Shown in pieces: positions 51,583-62,300 of a stretch of 64,000 nucleotides of DNA. How positions within the stretch are numbered: the first letter of the stretch is position 1; every line of letters starts with the position of its first letter. The notes beneath the pieces are model-generated. The model searched no databases. It was not told the origin of the DNA and saw only the letters and a list, made by a program, of their open reading frames with translations. The stretch spans positions 69,257,144-69,321,143 of the forward strand of contig JAAALK010000287.1 of assembly GCA_019279435.1 (NCBI GenBank), in the 5' to 3' direction. The stretch is from Zizania palustris (lineage: Eukaryota > Streptophyta > Magnoliopsida > Poales > Poaceae). Made by a program: the position numbers and the translations under genes.

Positions 51583-52051
51583 GATTCAGGATGCAGCCTA
51601 AAAATAAATATTTTTTTAATATAACCATAACATTAGTGACGGGTGACATTGGCGACCTGTCCTTAAAGGTCATAATAGTGACAGGTTGTGTAAAGTACTG
51701 TTGTCACTAAAGATGACCTATTCAGGATGCAGGCTAAAATAATTATTTTTTTAATATAACCATAACATTAGTGATGGGTGACATTGGCGATCCGTCACTA
51801 AAAGTCACAATAGTGATGGGTGTAAAGTACTACCCGTCACTAAAGATGACCTTTAGTGACGGGTAACCAATGTTATCCGTCACTAAAAGAGGGCATGCCG
51901 GACACGGCGTGGACCTAGAGTAACTCTTTAGTGACTGGTATTTACCTATCATTAATGATAGGGATTTACTGACGCAATAAGGGTGATAGGGGACATGCTC
52001 GTCATTAATGTATATTATGACCCGTTACTAATGTATGTTTATGTAGTAGTG
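51583..52051 (+). repeat. CACTA subterminal repeats and an internal duplication
   Basis: A segment beginning TTCAGGATGCAG and running through ATAACATTAGTGACGGGTGACATTGG is present at about 51583 and again at about 51720 (137-bp offset). Further copies of GTGACGGGT/ACCCGTCAC in both orientations continue to the terminus. Such arrays are transposase-binding regions in CACTA elements. Confidence 0.75.
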
Positions 52052-52087
52052 AAGTTTTCACTCGTGTGTCGACTAAAATACTACCTC

Positions 52088-52250
52088 CAAGCCTTATACC
52101 AGTGAGCAGCCTTTCCTACCAAGTTTAAAGAGATTGCAGCAACTCTAAATCCATCAGGAATGTTATACATTTCTTAAAAAGTCATGCAATTGTCAATTCA
52201 CACCCTCACATTGGTCCATCAAATTTTGGAAAATCCATTTTGGGCATACG
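52088..52250 (-). pseudogene. Ty3/gypsy gag relic
   Basis: On the minus strand MPKMDFPKFDGPM (52250-52208) and EMYNIPDGFRVAAISLNLVG followed by KAAHWYKAW (52175-52088) are unmistakable gypsy Gag-core motifs. The segment between them has been partly deleted. Upstream, to about 52540, only faint coding resemblance remains. It is a fossil with stops. Confidence 0.7.
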
Positions 52251-53108
52251 ACTTGTTCTCTGTTGATGTTCCCAACCATTCCCTTATCTGTTTCCCAACT
52301 CAGTCTCAGTAGAATTAGAAGGATCTTGTACCTAAATTCCAACACCTTCTCTAGAAGAGAACTAAATAGGTTGACTCCTCCCTACCTAACCAATTGCTTC
52401 TTGATTTTGTTGTAGTTGTCCCAGCGTAAACATGGACATAACCACCTTGGATTCCACTTGATCCATACGTTCTCTCTGCGATTTCTCCGCTTGACCCAAA
52501 CGTTCCTAATGATCCATACTCTAAAATTAGATAGAACGTCTAGCCGCTAACGCCGAGCATGGGGAAGGGAGTGGTGGTCTGGTCGGATGGGATACATAGG
52601 TGAGAAATTTTAAAGTGAGACTTGCAAACCAATAAATTTATGACCCCACATATTAGTGAAAAAAGTGCAGGATTAACCACCACCATGACAATGGCAGAAC
52701 CATGATCTCCGCTAAAAACTAAGCTAAAGTTACCCACGAAAATGCACACTAAAATATAACAAAAATAAGACAAAAAAATAAAATTCAATTAAAATTAAAA
52801 AAAATAGTCAGAAAATGTAAACTTGTATATATTTCAATGCCAGTGAGGAAATAAACTGGCACCCATAGTTGCATACATATTTAAAGACATTTCAGTCAAG
52901 AACAATTTCCTCCCACTAGATTGGTACTCTTTAAATTGTAATTTATAAAAGTGGACATATCAAATAAAGAGAAAGCCAATGCCATTTCAAAGTTCACGGT
53001 GCCTGCTCACATTTAGAGTAGGAATATAAACTTAGGATTTTTATGCACCAACAGTTGCAGTGCTCGCCTTTTCTTTTTCAATATATACACACATCCCTTG
53101 ATAACTTC
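52251..53108. other. AT-rich intergenic sequence
   Basis: No gene or well-defined repeat is recognised. The stretch is strongly A/T-rich after about 52750 and ends with the target-site copy acttc (53104-53108). Confidence 0.5.
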
Positions 53109-53522
53109 TGTCATGTGGGGCCGCACCTACAGCAGGCGTCGGCGGGCCCGCGACGTGCGCAGGGCAGCCGAACAGGCAGGAGGCATGCAGGAGATTTGAA
53201 TAATTAGTTGAGATTTGAATAATTAGTTGAGATTAGTTAATTGGTTGCTAGAGATAAGATTGATTAGCTGTTAAGAGATAAGATTAGTTAATTGGTTGCT
53301 ATAAAATAGGGGATTAGCCCGCATGGGAGTCTTTTGGGTGGCTATATAAGCCATAGTCAGGGTCAGATGTAATCAAGCAAATTCAATATCAATCTATTTC
53401 CCTTTCCCTACTCTTCCAAGAAAACCTACGGCTGAGGGGTAAAACCTCGCCGGAGACAACGCACCGCGGCTACGAACTACGTAGCCTAGGTCCGGCTACC
53501 CAGGGGCCTGAGCCCCTTGACA
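53109..53522 (+). repeat. Reina-like 5' LTR
   Basis: TGTCATGTGGGGCC to CCCCTTGACA. It has two copies of GAGATTTGAATAATTAGTT. A TATATAA box lies in GGCTATATAAGCC (about 53341-53353). Confidence 0.92.
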
Positions 53523-53524
53523 AC

Positions 53525-53533
53525 CTGGTATCA
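53525..53533 (+). other. Primer-binding site of the Reina-like element
   Basis: CTGGTATCA follows the 5' LTR by 2 nt and contains TGGTATCA, which pairs with the 3' end of initiator tRNA-Met. Confidence 0.75.
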
Positions 53534-53593
53534 CGATTCCGGCGATCCTCATCCGCGCGATCTGCTTCTCCACCACAGCCAGCCACCAACACC

Positions 53594-54598
53594 ATGGGTG
53601 ACGACCTCAGGAACACCTTGGAGATGCTCGCGGCCAACATGCGGTCCCTGCAGACCGTCGTCGAGGCCAATGCAGCGGCGATCCAGGCCCTGGCTACCGA
53701 CCACACGTCCTCCGCTTCCAACGGGCCTCGCCCGGGAACCGGCGAACACCACAGTGATCGGCCGCCACGGTTTCAAAAGATGGATTTTCCCCGTTACGAC
53801 GGCAAATCCGATCCCCTCATCTTCATCAATCGCTGCGAATCATACTTTCATCAGCAGCGCATCATGGAGGAGGAAAAGGTGTGGATGGCACCATACAACC
53901 TTGAAGATGGGGCGCAACTGTGGTACATGCAAGTTCAGAGGGACGAAGGGACCCCGCCGTGGCACCGGTTCAAAGAACTGCTCAACCTGCGCTACGGTCC
54001 GCCCCTGCGTGCCGCTCCCCTATACGAGCTCGCGGAATGCCGCCGCACTTCCACCGTCGCGGAGTACCAGGACCGTTTTCAAGCACTCCTGGCTCGCGCC
54101 GGACCTCTCAACGAGGAGCAACGAGTGCAGCTGTTCACAGGAGGTCTTCAGCCACCACTCAGCTTCGACGTGCGGATCCTCAATCCGCAGTCCCTCGCGG
54201 CGGCCATGAGCCTGGCACGGCAACTAGAGCTTCGGGAACAGTACACCACGGCGCAACCCCGTCCAGCCGGCCGTGGTCTCCTGCCTGCTCCTACCTCACG
54301 TCAGGCGCCACCGGCACCGCCAGTACCCAAGGCCGACACATCAACGGTCACCGTGGAGGGCCGTCCGGTCAAGCGACTGACCCTGGCAGAACAAGAGGAG
54401 CGCCGCCGCCTCGGACTATGCTACAACTGCGATGAGAAATTTGGCCGGGGGCACAACCGCGTATGTAAGCGGCTGTTCCTCCTGGAATGCGCCATGGAAG
54501 ACGACGACGAAGAGGCAATAGGGGATGAACTGGCCGAGGAGTCGCCTACCTTCTCCCTGCATGCCATCGCTGGAGTCCGGTTCACCGACACCATGTAG
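53594..54598 (+). CDS. Reina-like Gag
   Basis: 334 codons run from ATG 53594 (MGDDLRNTLEMLAANMRSLQ) to TAG 54596-54598. The retrotransposon-gag domain shows RFQKMDFPRYDGKSDPLIFI, DGAQLWYMQVQRDEG and FKELLNLRYGPPL. The zinc-binding motif near the end (CYNCDEKFGRGHNRVCKRLF, about 54419-54478) is the long spacing variant common in chromoviruses. The frame continues past the TAG straight into the protease, so the stop lies inside what is normally one Gag-Pol frame. The usual residue here would be encoded by CAG, one transition away. Confidence 0.9.
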   Translation: MGDDLRNTLEMLAANMRSLQTVVEANAAAIQALATDHTSSASNGPRPGTGEHHSDRPPRFQKMDFPRYDGKSDPLIFINRCESYFHQQRIMEEEKVWMAPYNLEDGAQLWYMQVQRDEGTPPWHRFKELLNLRYGPPLRAAPLYELAECRRTSTVAEYQDRFQALLARAGPLNEEQRVQLFTGGLQPPLSFDVRILNPQSLAAAMSLARQLELREQYTTAQPRPAGRGLLPAPTSRQAPPAPPVPKADTSTVTVEGRPVKRLTLAEQEERRRLGLCYNCDEKFGRGHNRVCKRLFLLECAMEDDDEEAIGDELAEESPTFSLHAIAGVRFTDTM

Positions 54599-57500
54599 AT
54601 CGACGTAAAACTCGTCGGCAACCCCTTCATCGCGCTCCTGGACTCCGGGTCTACTCACAATTTCATCTCCGAGTCTGCGGCGCAGCGATCCGGCCTGCCC
54701 ATCCAACAACGGCCCCGCCTCACAGCTACGGTGGCAAATGGCGAGCGGGTGGCGTGCGTGGGGGTCATACGTCAAGCGGCGGTCACTATTCACGGCGACA
54801 GTTTCCACGATGATCTGTTTGTTATGCCTCTTGCAGGTTATGACATAGTTTTGGGCACCCAGTGGCTGGCGAAGCTGGGCCCTATCCTTTGGGATTTCGG
54901 CGGACGAAGCATGACTTTCAAGTGGCATGACAAGTCCATCTGTTGGCAGGGAGTGCCTAGTACCACGACGTCCTCCGTCCACACCATCTCGGCCACGCCA
55001 ACTCTACTGGATGAACTGCTCGCCTCTTTCGCCGACATCTTCGCCGAACCTCACGGCCTACCGTCGCACCGATCTCGGGATCATGGCATCACGCTACTCC
55101 CGGGCGTGCCACCGGTCGCGGTACGTCCCTATCGCTACCCGGCACGACACAAGGACGAACTGGAGAGCCAGTGCGCCGCAATGCTGGAACAAGGGCTCAT
55201 CCGGCCAAGTTCTTCGGCGTTCTCCTCGCCGGTCCTCCTCGTCAAGAAACCTGACGGATCATGGCGGTTCTGCGTCGACTATCGCGCCCTCAACGCCATC
55301 ACCGTCAAAGACGCTTTTCCTATCCCGGTCGTCGACGAGTTGCTGGATGAGCTCCACGGCACCAAATTCTTCACCAAGCTCGATCTTCGCTCAGGCTATC
55401 ATCAGGTCCGCATGCGCGCCGACGACATCGCCAAGACGGCGTTCCGAACACATGACGGCCTGTACGAGTTCCTGGTCATGCCATTCGGCTTGTGCAACGC
55501 CCCGGCAACATTCCAAGCACTGATGAACGACATACTACGACCTTTTCTGCGTCGTTTCGTCTTGGTATTCTTTGACGACATTCTGATTTACAGTTCATCG
55601 TGGGCTGATCACCTACGCCATCTTCGGGCCATCTTCACGATACTACAACAGCACCGGCTCTTCGTCAAACGCTCCAAATGCGCTTTTGGTGAACGTTCCA
55701 TTGCCTACCTAGGACATGTCATCTCTGACATGGGCGTCGCCATGGACTCCGCTAAGGTACAAGCGGTCTACGACTGGCCACAACCCTGTTCGGCTCGCGC
55801 AGTGCGGGGATTCCTAGGCCTTGCGGGCTACTACCGCAAATTTGTCCAGGACTACGGCTCCATTGCGGCTCCACTAACGACGCTGCTCAAGAAGGACGGG
55901 TTCTCCTGGAACGACGAGGCGGCTACAGCTTTTCAGGCCCTCAAAGCCGCGGTTACATCGGCGCCGGTCTTGGCGCTACCGGATTTCGCACGGCCATTCA
56001 TCGTCGAGTGCGACGCGTCGACATACGGCTTCGGAGCAGTGCTGATCCAAGACAAGCATCCCATCGCCTACTTCAGCCGGCCGATGGCACCACGTCATCG
56101 CTCCCTCGCGGCGTACGAGCGAGAACTCATCGGCCTTGTGCACGCCATTCGACATTGGCGGCCGTATCTTTGGGGACGGCGTTTCACGGTGCGGACAGAC
56201 CACTACAGCCTTAAATTTCTGCTTGATCAGCGCCTCGCCACAATTCCACAGCATCATTGGGTCGGCAAGCTCCTAGGCTTCGATTTCGCCGTCGAATACA
56301 AGCCCGGGGCCCTCAACACAGTGGCGGATGCCCTCTCCCGCCGCGACACAGAAGAGGAAGCCACAAGCAGCACGGTTATGGCCGTCTCGGGACCGCGCTT
56401 CGACTTCATCACACGTCTCCGAGACATTCAAGCCACCGAACCAGCGCTGGTCGCCCTCCATGAGGAGTTGGCAAGGGGGTCACGGGCTACACCGTGGGCT
56501 CTCATCGACGGCTTGGTGACCTATGACGGGAGGCTGTACGTACCACCAGCATCTCCACTCTTGCAAGAGTTGTTGGCAGCGGTCCATGAGGACGGCCATG
56601 AAGGGGTGCAACGCACCTTACACCGTCTCCGACGAGACTTTCACTTCCCCGACATGCGCCGCATCGTTCAAGATTTTGTGTGCGCCTGCGCCACATGCCA
56701 AAGGTACAAATCAGAGCACCTACACCCGGCGGGACTTCTCCTTCTGCTCCCCGTTCCGACAGCTGTCTGGGCGGACATTAGCCTTGATTTCGTGGAGGCG
56801 CTACCACGAGTCCGCGGCAAATCAGTCATCCTCACGGTGGTGGACCGCTTCAGCAAATATTGCCACTTCATCCCACTCGCCCATCCGTATTCCGCGGAAT
56901 CCATGGCACAGGCGTTCTTCACCGACATTGTACGTCTCCATGGGGTGCCGCAGTCCATGGTCTCTGATCGGGACCCCGTATTCACTTCAACGTTCTGGAA
57001 GGAACTGATGCGCCTTCTGGGCACCAAGATGAACATGACATCGGCTTTTCATCCGCAATCCGACGGCCAGACAGAAGCTGCTAACCGTGTTATCACCATG
57101 TACCTCCGCTGTTTTACAGGTGATCGTCCCCGCCAATGGCTCCGTTGGTTACCGTGGGCGGAGTACACATACAACACTGCCTACCAGTCGTCCCTCCGTG
57201 AGACACCCTTCCGAGTGGTCTATGGGCGGGATCCTCCGTCCATCCGGTCCTATGAACCAGGCGACACTCGCGTGGCAGCAGTGGCCAAGAGGATGGAAGA
57301 ACGAGAAGAATTCTTGGCTGATGTACGGTTCAGACTGGAGCAAGCACAAGTTGTCCAGAAGCACCACTACGACATAAATCACCGCCAAGTCTCCTACATA
57401 GTGGGCGACTGGGTACTGCTCCGCCTTCGACACCGCCCAGTTGCCTCTCTATCGCCGGCGGTCAAGGGCAAGATTCAACCGCGGTTCTTCGGACCCTACC

Positions 57501-57925
57501 GCGTCAAAGAACTCATCAACGAAGTTGCTGTTCGTCTTGAGCTCCCTCCTCGCGCCAAGCTCCATGACGTCTTTCATGTTGGCCTGTTGAAGAAATGGGT
57601 GGGCGAACCGCCAGCAGCTCCGCCACCTCTGCCCAACATCCATCATGGTGCGGTGGACCCGGCACCAGAACAGGTGGTGCGCGCCCGCATGGCTAGAGGC
57701 GTCCGTCAAGTGCTTGTCCACTGGAAGGGCCAGACCGCGGCATCGGCGACATGGGAAGATTTGGACTCCTTCCGCGACAAGTACCCCGACTTTCAGCTCG
57801 AGGACGAGCTGGATCTCGAGGGGGGAGAGATGTCATGTGGGGCCGCACCTACAGCAGGCGTCGGCGGGCCCGCGACGTGCGCAGGGCAGCCGAACAGGCA
57901 GGAGGCATGCAGGAGATTTGAATAA
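54599..57925 (+). CDS. Reina-like Pol (PR-RT-RH-IN-chromodomain)
   Basis: This is the same frame as gag and open for about 1,108 codons. The protease is LLDSGSTHNFIS at 54638. The RT has LIRPSSSAFSSPVLLVKKPD, WRFCVDYRALNAIT, LRSGYHQVRM and the catalytic FFDDILIYSS (55569-55598). RNase H has VECDASTYGFGAVLIQD and RTDHYSLKFLLDQ. The integrase H2C2 is VHEDGHEGVQRTLH ... CATCQRYK, and its core has LDFVEALPRVRG, VSDRDPVFTSTFWKEL and FHPQSDGQTEAANR. A chromodomain ends the protein (VRQVLVHWKGQTAASATWED near 57704-57763), probably guiding integration to modified chromatin. The frame runs 95 bp into the 3' LTR. Confidence 0.93.
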   Translation: MDVKLVGNPFIALLDSGSTHNFISESAAQRSGLPIQQRPRLTATVANGERVACVGVIRQAAVTIHGDSFHDDLFVMPLAGYDIVLGTQWLAKLGPILWDFGGRSMTFKWHDKSICWQGVPSTTTSSVHTISATPTLLDELLASFADIFAEPHGLPSHRSRDHGITLLPGVPPVAVRPYRYPARHKDELESQCAAMLEQGLIRPSSSAFSSPVLLVKKPDGSWRFCVDYRALNAITVKDAFPIPVVDELLDELHGTKFFTKLDLRSGYHQVRMRADDIAKTAFRTHDGLYEFLVMPFGLCNAPATFQALMNDILRPFLRRFVLVFFDDILIYSSSWADHLRHLRAIFTILQQHRLFVKRSKCAFGERSIAYLGHVISDMGVAMDSAKVQAVYDWPQPCSARAVRGFLGLAGYYRKFVQDYGSIAAPLTTLLKKDGFSWNDEAATAFQALKAAVTSAPVLALPDFARPFIVECDASTYGFGAVLIQDKHPIAYFSRPMAPRHRSLAAYERELIGLVHAIRHWRPYLWGRRFTVRTDHYSLKFLLDQRLATIPQHHWVGKLLGFDFAVEYKPGALNTVADALSRRDTEEEATSSTVMAVSGPRFDFITRLRDIQATEPALVALHEELARGSRATPWALIDGLVTYDGRLYVPPASPLLQELLAAVHEDGHEGVQRTLHRLRRDFHFPDMRRIVQDFVCACATCQRYKSEHLHPAGLLLLLPVPTAVWADISLDFVEALPRVRGKSVILTVVDRFSKYCHFIPLAHPYSAESMAQAFFTDIVRLHGVPQSMVSDRDPVFTSTFWKELMRLLGTKMNMTSAFHPQSDGQTEAANRVITMYLRCFTGDRPRQWLRWLPWAEYTYNTAYQSSLRETPFRVVYGRDPPSIRSYEPGDTRVAAVAKRMEEREEFLADVRFRLEQAQVVQKHHYDINHRQVSYIVGDWVLLRLRHRPVASLSPAVKGKIQPRFFGPYRVKELINEVAVRLELPPRAKLHDVFHVGLLKKWVGEPPAAPPPLPNIHHGAVDPAPEQVVRARMARGVRQVLVHWKGQTAASATWEDLDSFRDKYPDFQLEDELDLEGGEMSCGAAPTAGVGGPATCAGQPNRQEACRRFE
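57812..57830 (+). other. Polypurine tract of the Reina-like element
   Basis: GATCTCGAGGGGGGAGAGA directly precedes the 3' LTR and lies inside the end of pol. It is the plus-strand primer. Confidence 0.85.
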
Positions 57926-58263
57926 TTAGTTGAGATTTGAATAATTAGTTGAGATTTGGATAATTAGTTGAGATTAGTTAATTGGTTGCTAGAGATAAGA
58001 TTGATTAGCTGTTAAGAGATAAGATTAGTTAATTGGTTGCTATAAAATAGGGGATTAGCCCGTATGGGAGTCTTTTGGGTGGCTATATAAGCCATAGTCA
58101 GGGTCAGATGTAATCAAGCAAATTCAATATCAATCTATTTCCCTTTCCCTACTCTTCCAAGAAAACCTACGGCTGAGGGGTAAAACCTCGCCGGAGACAA
58201 CGGACCGCGGCTACGAACTACGTAGCCTAGGTCCGGCTACCCAGGGGCCTGAGGCCCTTGACA
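57831..58263 (+). repeat. Reina-like 3' LTR
   Basis: It matches the 5' LTR but carries three copies, not two, of the 19-bp unit GAGATTTGAATAATTAGTT (about 57912-57970; the third has one change). The TATA box is at about 58082-58090. Confidence 0.92.
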
Positions 58264-58268
58264 ACTTC

Positions 58269-59178
58269 AAATTTCCCAAATGACATAATTTGCACTACCA
58301 TACACATATCAAATGGGTTTCGATAGTGCCATTAATTCAGAACACTTTGCAGGATATGACTGTTGTTTGAATTGGGAATAGCGACACTTTGCAGGATATG
58401 CCTGTAGAGAAGCCATGAAATTTTATGATTTGTTCCTAAATTTTATGAATGGAATGGTTTTGGCTGTCCTCCGTGGCTCCGTGCCACACTCCCACACGGA
58501 GGTGTGTCGAGCCACACAGCTAACGGAGGATACCTATTCCCTTCGGTTCTTAATTAAATTAAAAAGTGCACGTGTTTTCTATTATATTTATATTAAATAT
58601 AGTTATTTTGTATTTATAGCAAATAAGTTTATATATATAATAATATCTTAATCACCAAAACATCGACAATTAATATTCAAAGAAGACCCTAAGTAAAAGT
58701 CAAGAAAAAAATATAAAACCTGAGAGAGTAGTTTTATCAGATTTGATAGAGTAGTGTTTATCAGCTTTTGAGATGGAAAAATGGTATTTTTGGTTCAGTC
58801 TTAGCAACCAGTTTTTTTTAGAAAGTAAAAAGCTGAATAAATAAGTATCAGAATCTGGATTAAACCAATTTTTTCAATTTCTTGTTAAACTTTGTAAAAT
58901 TGTTCTATTACAAATTTATAGTTACTCCAATGAAATAACTTTGTAGTTTTTTCAAAGCTCACATCTAACATTTCAAAATCTAGAGCTCACGAAACACAAC
59001 CAAAATCATTCAAGATTCACCATGGGTCCATAAACGTATACCGCCCTTTGTACATCAAATAACCAGAACATGTGACTGGACAGACTCACATCAGGAGCAA
59101 ACGTTTCGACTGTATCTGTACAAATGTTTACAGCTCCTTAGTAAGGTACTCTGCCACACGAGCAGGAGGATGTACCGA
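58269..59178. other. Intergenic sequence and probable 3' UTR of the VPS55-like gene
   Basis: No gene is seen between the element and the stop codon of the VPS55-like gene. A strong stem-loop (GTGGCTC at 58473-58479 pairing with GAGCCAC at 58509-58515, with further inner pairing) is visible. The part nearest 59178 should hold the 3' UTR of the minus-strand gene; I could not place its polyadenylation site with confidence. Confidence 0.5.
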
Positions 59179-59374
59179 TCAGAACACACTGCTGTACTCG
59201 TCTTCGCCGTTCATTTGAATGAGCCACAAGATCGCGATGCCAAAGACCACGAAAGAAGACAGCTCCATGGTGAGCGCCCCCCATCCAATGACACCGGCAT
59301 GCTTCAGGATGGATGGAATGGCGATGCTCCCCACTACTGATGCACCCGTCAAGAATTTTGTGAAATTCACCCAA
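59179..59374 (-). CDS. VPS55: VPS55-like last coding exon
   Basis: The acceptor TTCCACTGCAG ends at 59375. The codons WVNFTKFLTGASVVGSIAIP to EDEYSSVF and TGA (59181-59179) complete the protein and contain the third and fourth membrane segments. Confidence 0.95.
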
Positions 59375-62300
59375 CTGCAGTGGAAAATACATGAGCATCA
59401 GTGTGAAGCGAGGTAGGAAATATAGGGTCCTCCCCCGGAAGGTGTGCATGCTTAACTAAACACTCAATAGCCATAGGGTCTTATCAAGGCATCTAGTGAC
59501 AAGGTGATGGAGGGGGCTAAGGCGTCCCACTGCCTTAGCCCCACACCTTAGCCACGCCAGTGGCATATAGTGCGGCAGTGACAACAGGAGAGTCGGTGGC
59601 TAGGAGAGGAGCTTGAAAACACTAAATGCTAAAGGAGAGTCTTTGGTCATGTTTGGTACCGCTCTACTCCACGTTTTATAGTTTCACTCCACAAACATCT
59701 AGCCAAACAAGTTCAAATCTTAGTTTTTGGATCCGCGAAAAATGCAGATCCACGACTCTCCACATTTTTTGTCACCTCAGGAGGTGCTCTACAGATTCAG
59801 TTTTTAAAACAAAACATGGAGTTCAAGGCAATTTACCCACCAATGTCATTATAAACCTACCGGTTCACCTTTTTAGTTGCTATTTATTACTTTTTCATGT
59901 AGTACTACCTCCATTAACTTTTAAATGGTACAGTTGACTTTTATCACAAAATTTGATCATTCGTCTTATTCAATTTTTTTGGAAATATCATTTATTTTGT
60001 TATAATTTGTTTTATTATTGAAGGTATTTCGAGTATAACTTATATTTTTGCATATTTCTCGAATAAGACAAATGATCAAAATTTATGATAAAAGTCAACG
60101 ACGTCATTTAAAAGTTAATGGAAGGAGTACTAAGTTAATACATTTCACATAATGTACATAAAAATAATATAATTAGAGATTCATGAATAAACTCCGGGGT
60201 AAAATAGTACATTTATACCAAATTCTAACATTCTTGAATCTGAATTCCCTCTGTAAACCAAACAAGTACAAGTATTCCACATTGGAGCAGCAACTCCACT
60301 CTAGATCTGATTCTAAGTAAATTTTGTGAAGTGGAACAAATTTTAAGAGATTGGAGTAGTCCCAAACAGGCCCTTTATATTGTCCATTTGTTGGACTAGC
60401 CCAAGTGACTTTGAGGAGAGGCAACTAGGGACTAAACTAGACAATTGTGAGCTTTAAATGTGCTCTTAGATTGCGTTTAAATGTGATAGTGCAATTTCGC
60501 ATATACAAGGTGTCGCCTCACTGTCATACTCCGACTGAGGATTTCCCGGTTGTTCAATATGTTCAATATGCTAATGATATAATTATTTTCCTTCAAGCCT
60601 CCCAACAGAATCTTTTCAAACTCAAAGGTTTGATCAACTGCTTCTTCGACTCCACTGGTCTCAAGGTCAACTTTTCCAAATCAAGCTTGATACCTTTAAA
60701 CATAAACCCCTTTGACGCTTAGACCTTAGCAGCTGGCTTTGGTTGCAAGATGGAATCTCTCCCTTTCCCTTATTTGGGCCTCCCTTTAGGTACCTTAAGG
60801 CCAAAATTTAAAGACTTTGGTGGACTTATAGAGAGAAGTGAGCATCACCTTTGGGCAACATCCACTTGGCTTTCAATGGTGGGAAGGCTTCAAATTGTCA
60901 ACTCCATTCTCTCAACCCTGCTAACTTATGTCATGTGTACCTTCAGACTTCCGATTAAGGTCATCAAGCACATTGCTAGGGCTCGACGCGCCTATTTTTG
61001 GAGGGGTTCAAACAGTAATTCAAAAATGCCTCGTATGGCATGTTGGGATAAAGTCTGCAAACCAAAATGCAAGGGTGGGCTCGGAATAATCAACTTGCAA
61101 TGTCAAAACAATGCCCTCCTCATTAAGCACTTGCACAAATTCTATTCGAGACAGGAGTTGCCATGGGTACAACTGGTGTGGTCTCTATATAACAGCAACA
61201 ACAAGACCCCTCATTTAGCCCCTCAGAAGGGCTCTTGATGGTGGAAGGATATCCTGCAATTATCAGCCCTTTTCAAAGCCATTGCTAAACCTTGTTTTGG
61301 GATGGTTCCTCCATTTCCTTCTGACATGACAGTTGAGGCGATTCCCCTAGGCCTTGGTCTTCCCCAGACTGTTTTCCTTTTCCAAGAATAAAGGAATCTC
61401 CATGCAACACTTCCTCAGCTAGCCTGACCTAGGACATCTCTTCTCTCTTCCACTTTCTCAAGAAGCCTCTATATAGTTTGCCTAGCTAAACCTTGTCCTG
61501 GAAAATTTGAATCACGACAACGGCAACGGCGCAATTGATACTTGGTCTTTCATATGGGGCTCACCGACTTACTCCTCACAAAGGTTCTATACATACCACT
61601 TCAATCAACTACAAGTCCACCCGATTTTCAGATGGCTCTAGAAGTCCAAATGCGCTAATAAAATCAAGGTCTTCTTCTGGCTTTTACTTGTGGATAGGCT
61701 CAATACCAGGAACATCCTTCAATGCAAACACATCATCATCCCGAATACCGATCACCGCTGTATTCTTTGCCAGAATAATTTGGAGGAAACTTTGCTCCAC
61801 CTATTCTTCTCCTGCCACTTTAGTTGTTCCTGTTGGTGGTTTCTTCAAATTAATTGGGACCTTTCTCTTCATCTTCCAAAAATGCTCACCAAGATCAAAG
61901 CTAAGCTCAATGAACCTTTCGCTTTGGAGCTCATCATGATTGGCTGCTAGTCTCTTTGGCTACTCAGGAACAACCACATCTTCAATAGTCAACTAGCTAC
62001 AATCTGTGGATGGAAGACAACCTTCCTCTTTCAGCTCTCCAACCAGGCACAAAGGTTTCCGGAAAAATTGTGCCGGTCACTGTTGGTCTATCTCAATCTT
62101 GTTGGTCTTTAAGTGTTTTTGTATTCCCTCTTACTCGCCTCTTCTTTGTGGGGAACCCTAGGGCTTTTTGGTTCCCCTATACCCCTCTCCCTTCCTCCCC
62201 CTCCCCGTCCCCCCTTTTTTTACTCTTTTTATGCATTTTTATTAATATAAAATCTTGGTAGGAGCCTCTCCTGCTGATTTTACTTCAAAAAAAGTGTCGC

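Larger units (their letters stand above)
49955..52051 (+). mobile_element. CACTA (En/Spm) transposon, 3' part with Ulp1 gene
   Basis: The right end is ATGTTTATGTAGTAGTG, whose complement is CACTACTACATAAAC, the CACTA terminus (52047-52051). The last 450 bp is a subterminal array of AGTGACGGGT and its inverse. The coding part encodes a C48/Ulp1 cysteine protease, a frequent companion gene of plant CACTA and Mutator-like elements. The left part is cut off by the gypsy LTR at 49954. The transposase itself is not in the window. Confidence 0.75.
53109..58263 (+). mobile_element. Chromodomain Ty3/gypsy element (Reina-like), nearly intact
   Basis: LTRs of 414 bp (53109-53522) and 433 bp (57831-58263) and a perfect TSD acttc (53104-53108 and 58264-58268) bound the element. 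Gag and Pol lie in one frame, interrupted by a single TAG. The LTRs differ by one 19-bp repeat unit and a few substitutions. Short LTRs, tRNA-Met priming and a C-terminal chromodomain in Pol fit the Reina group of chromoviruses, the clade in plants that targets chromatin. Confidence 0.93.

Noticed and set aside
51601..52051. A chain of stem-loops as a non-coding RNA gene
   Set aside because: The repeats match the subterminal architecture of CACTA elements and end exactly at the CACTA terminus.
55008..55523. Overlapping Ser/Arg-rich frame inside the Reina-like pol
   Set aside because: It is an out-of-frame reading of GC-rich pol. The RT and protease motifs define the true frame.
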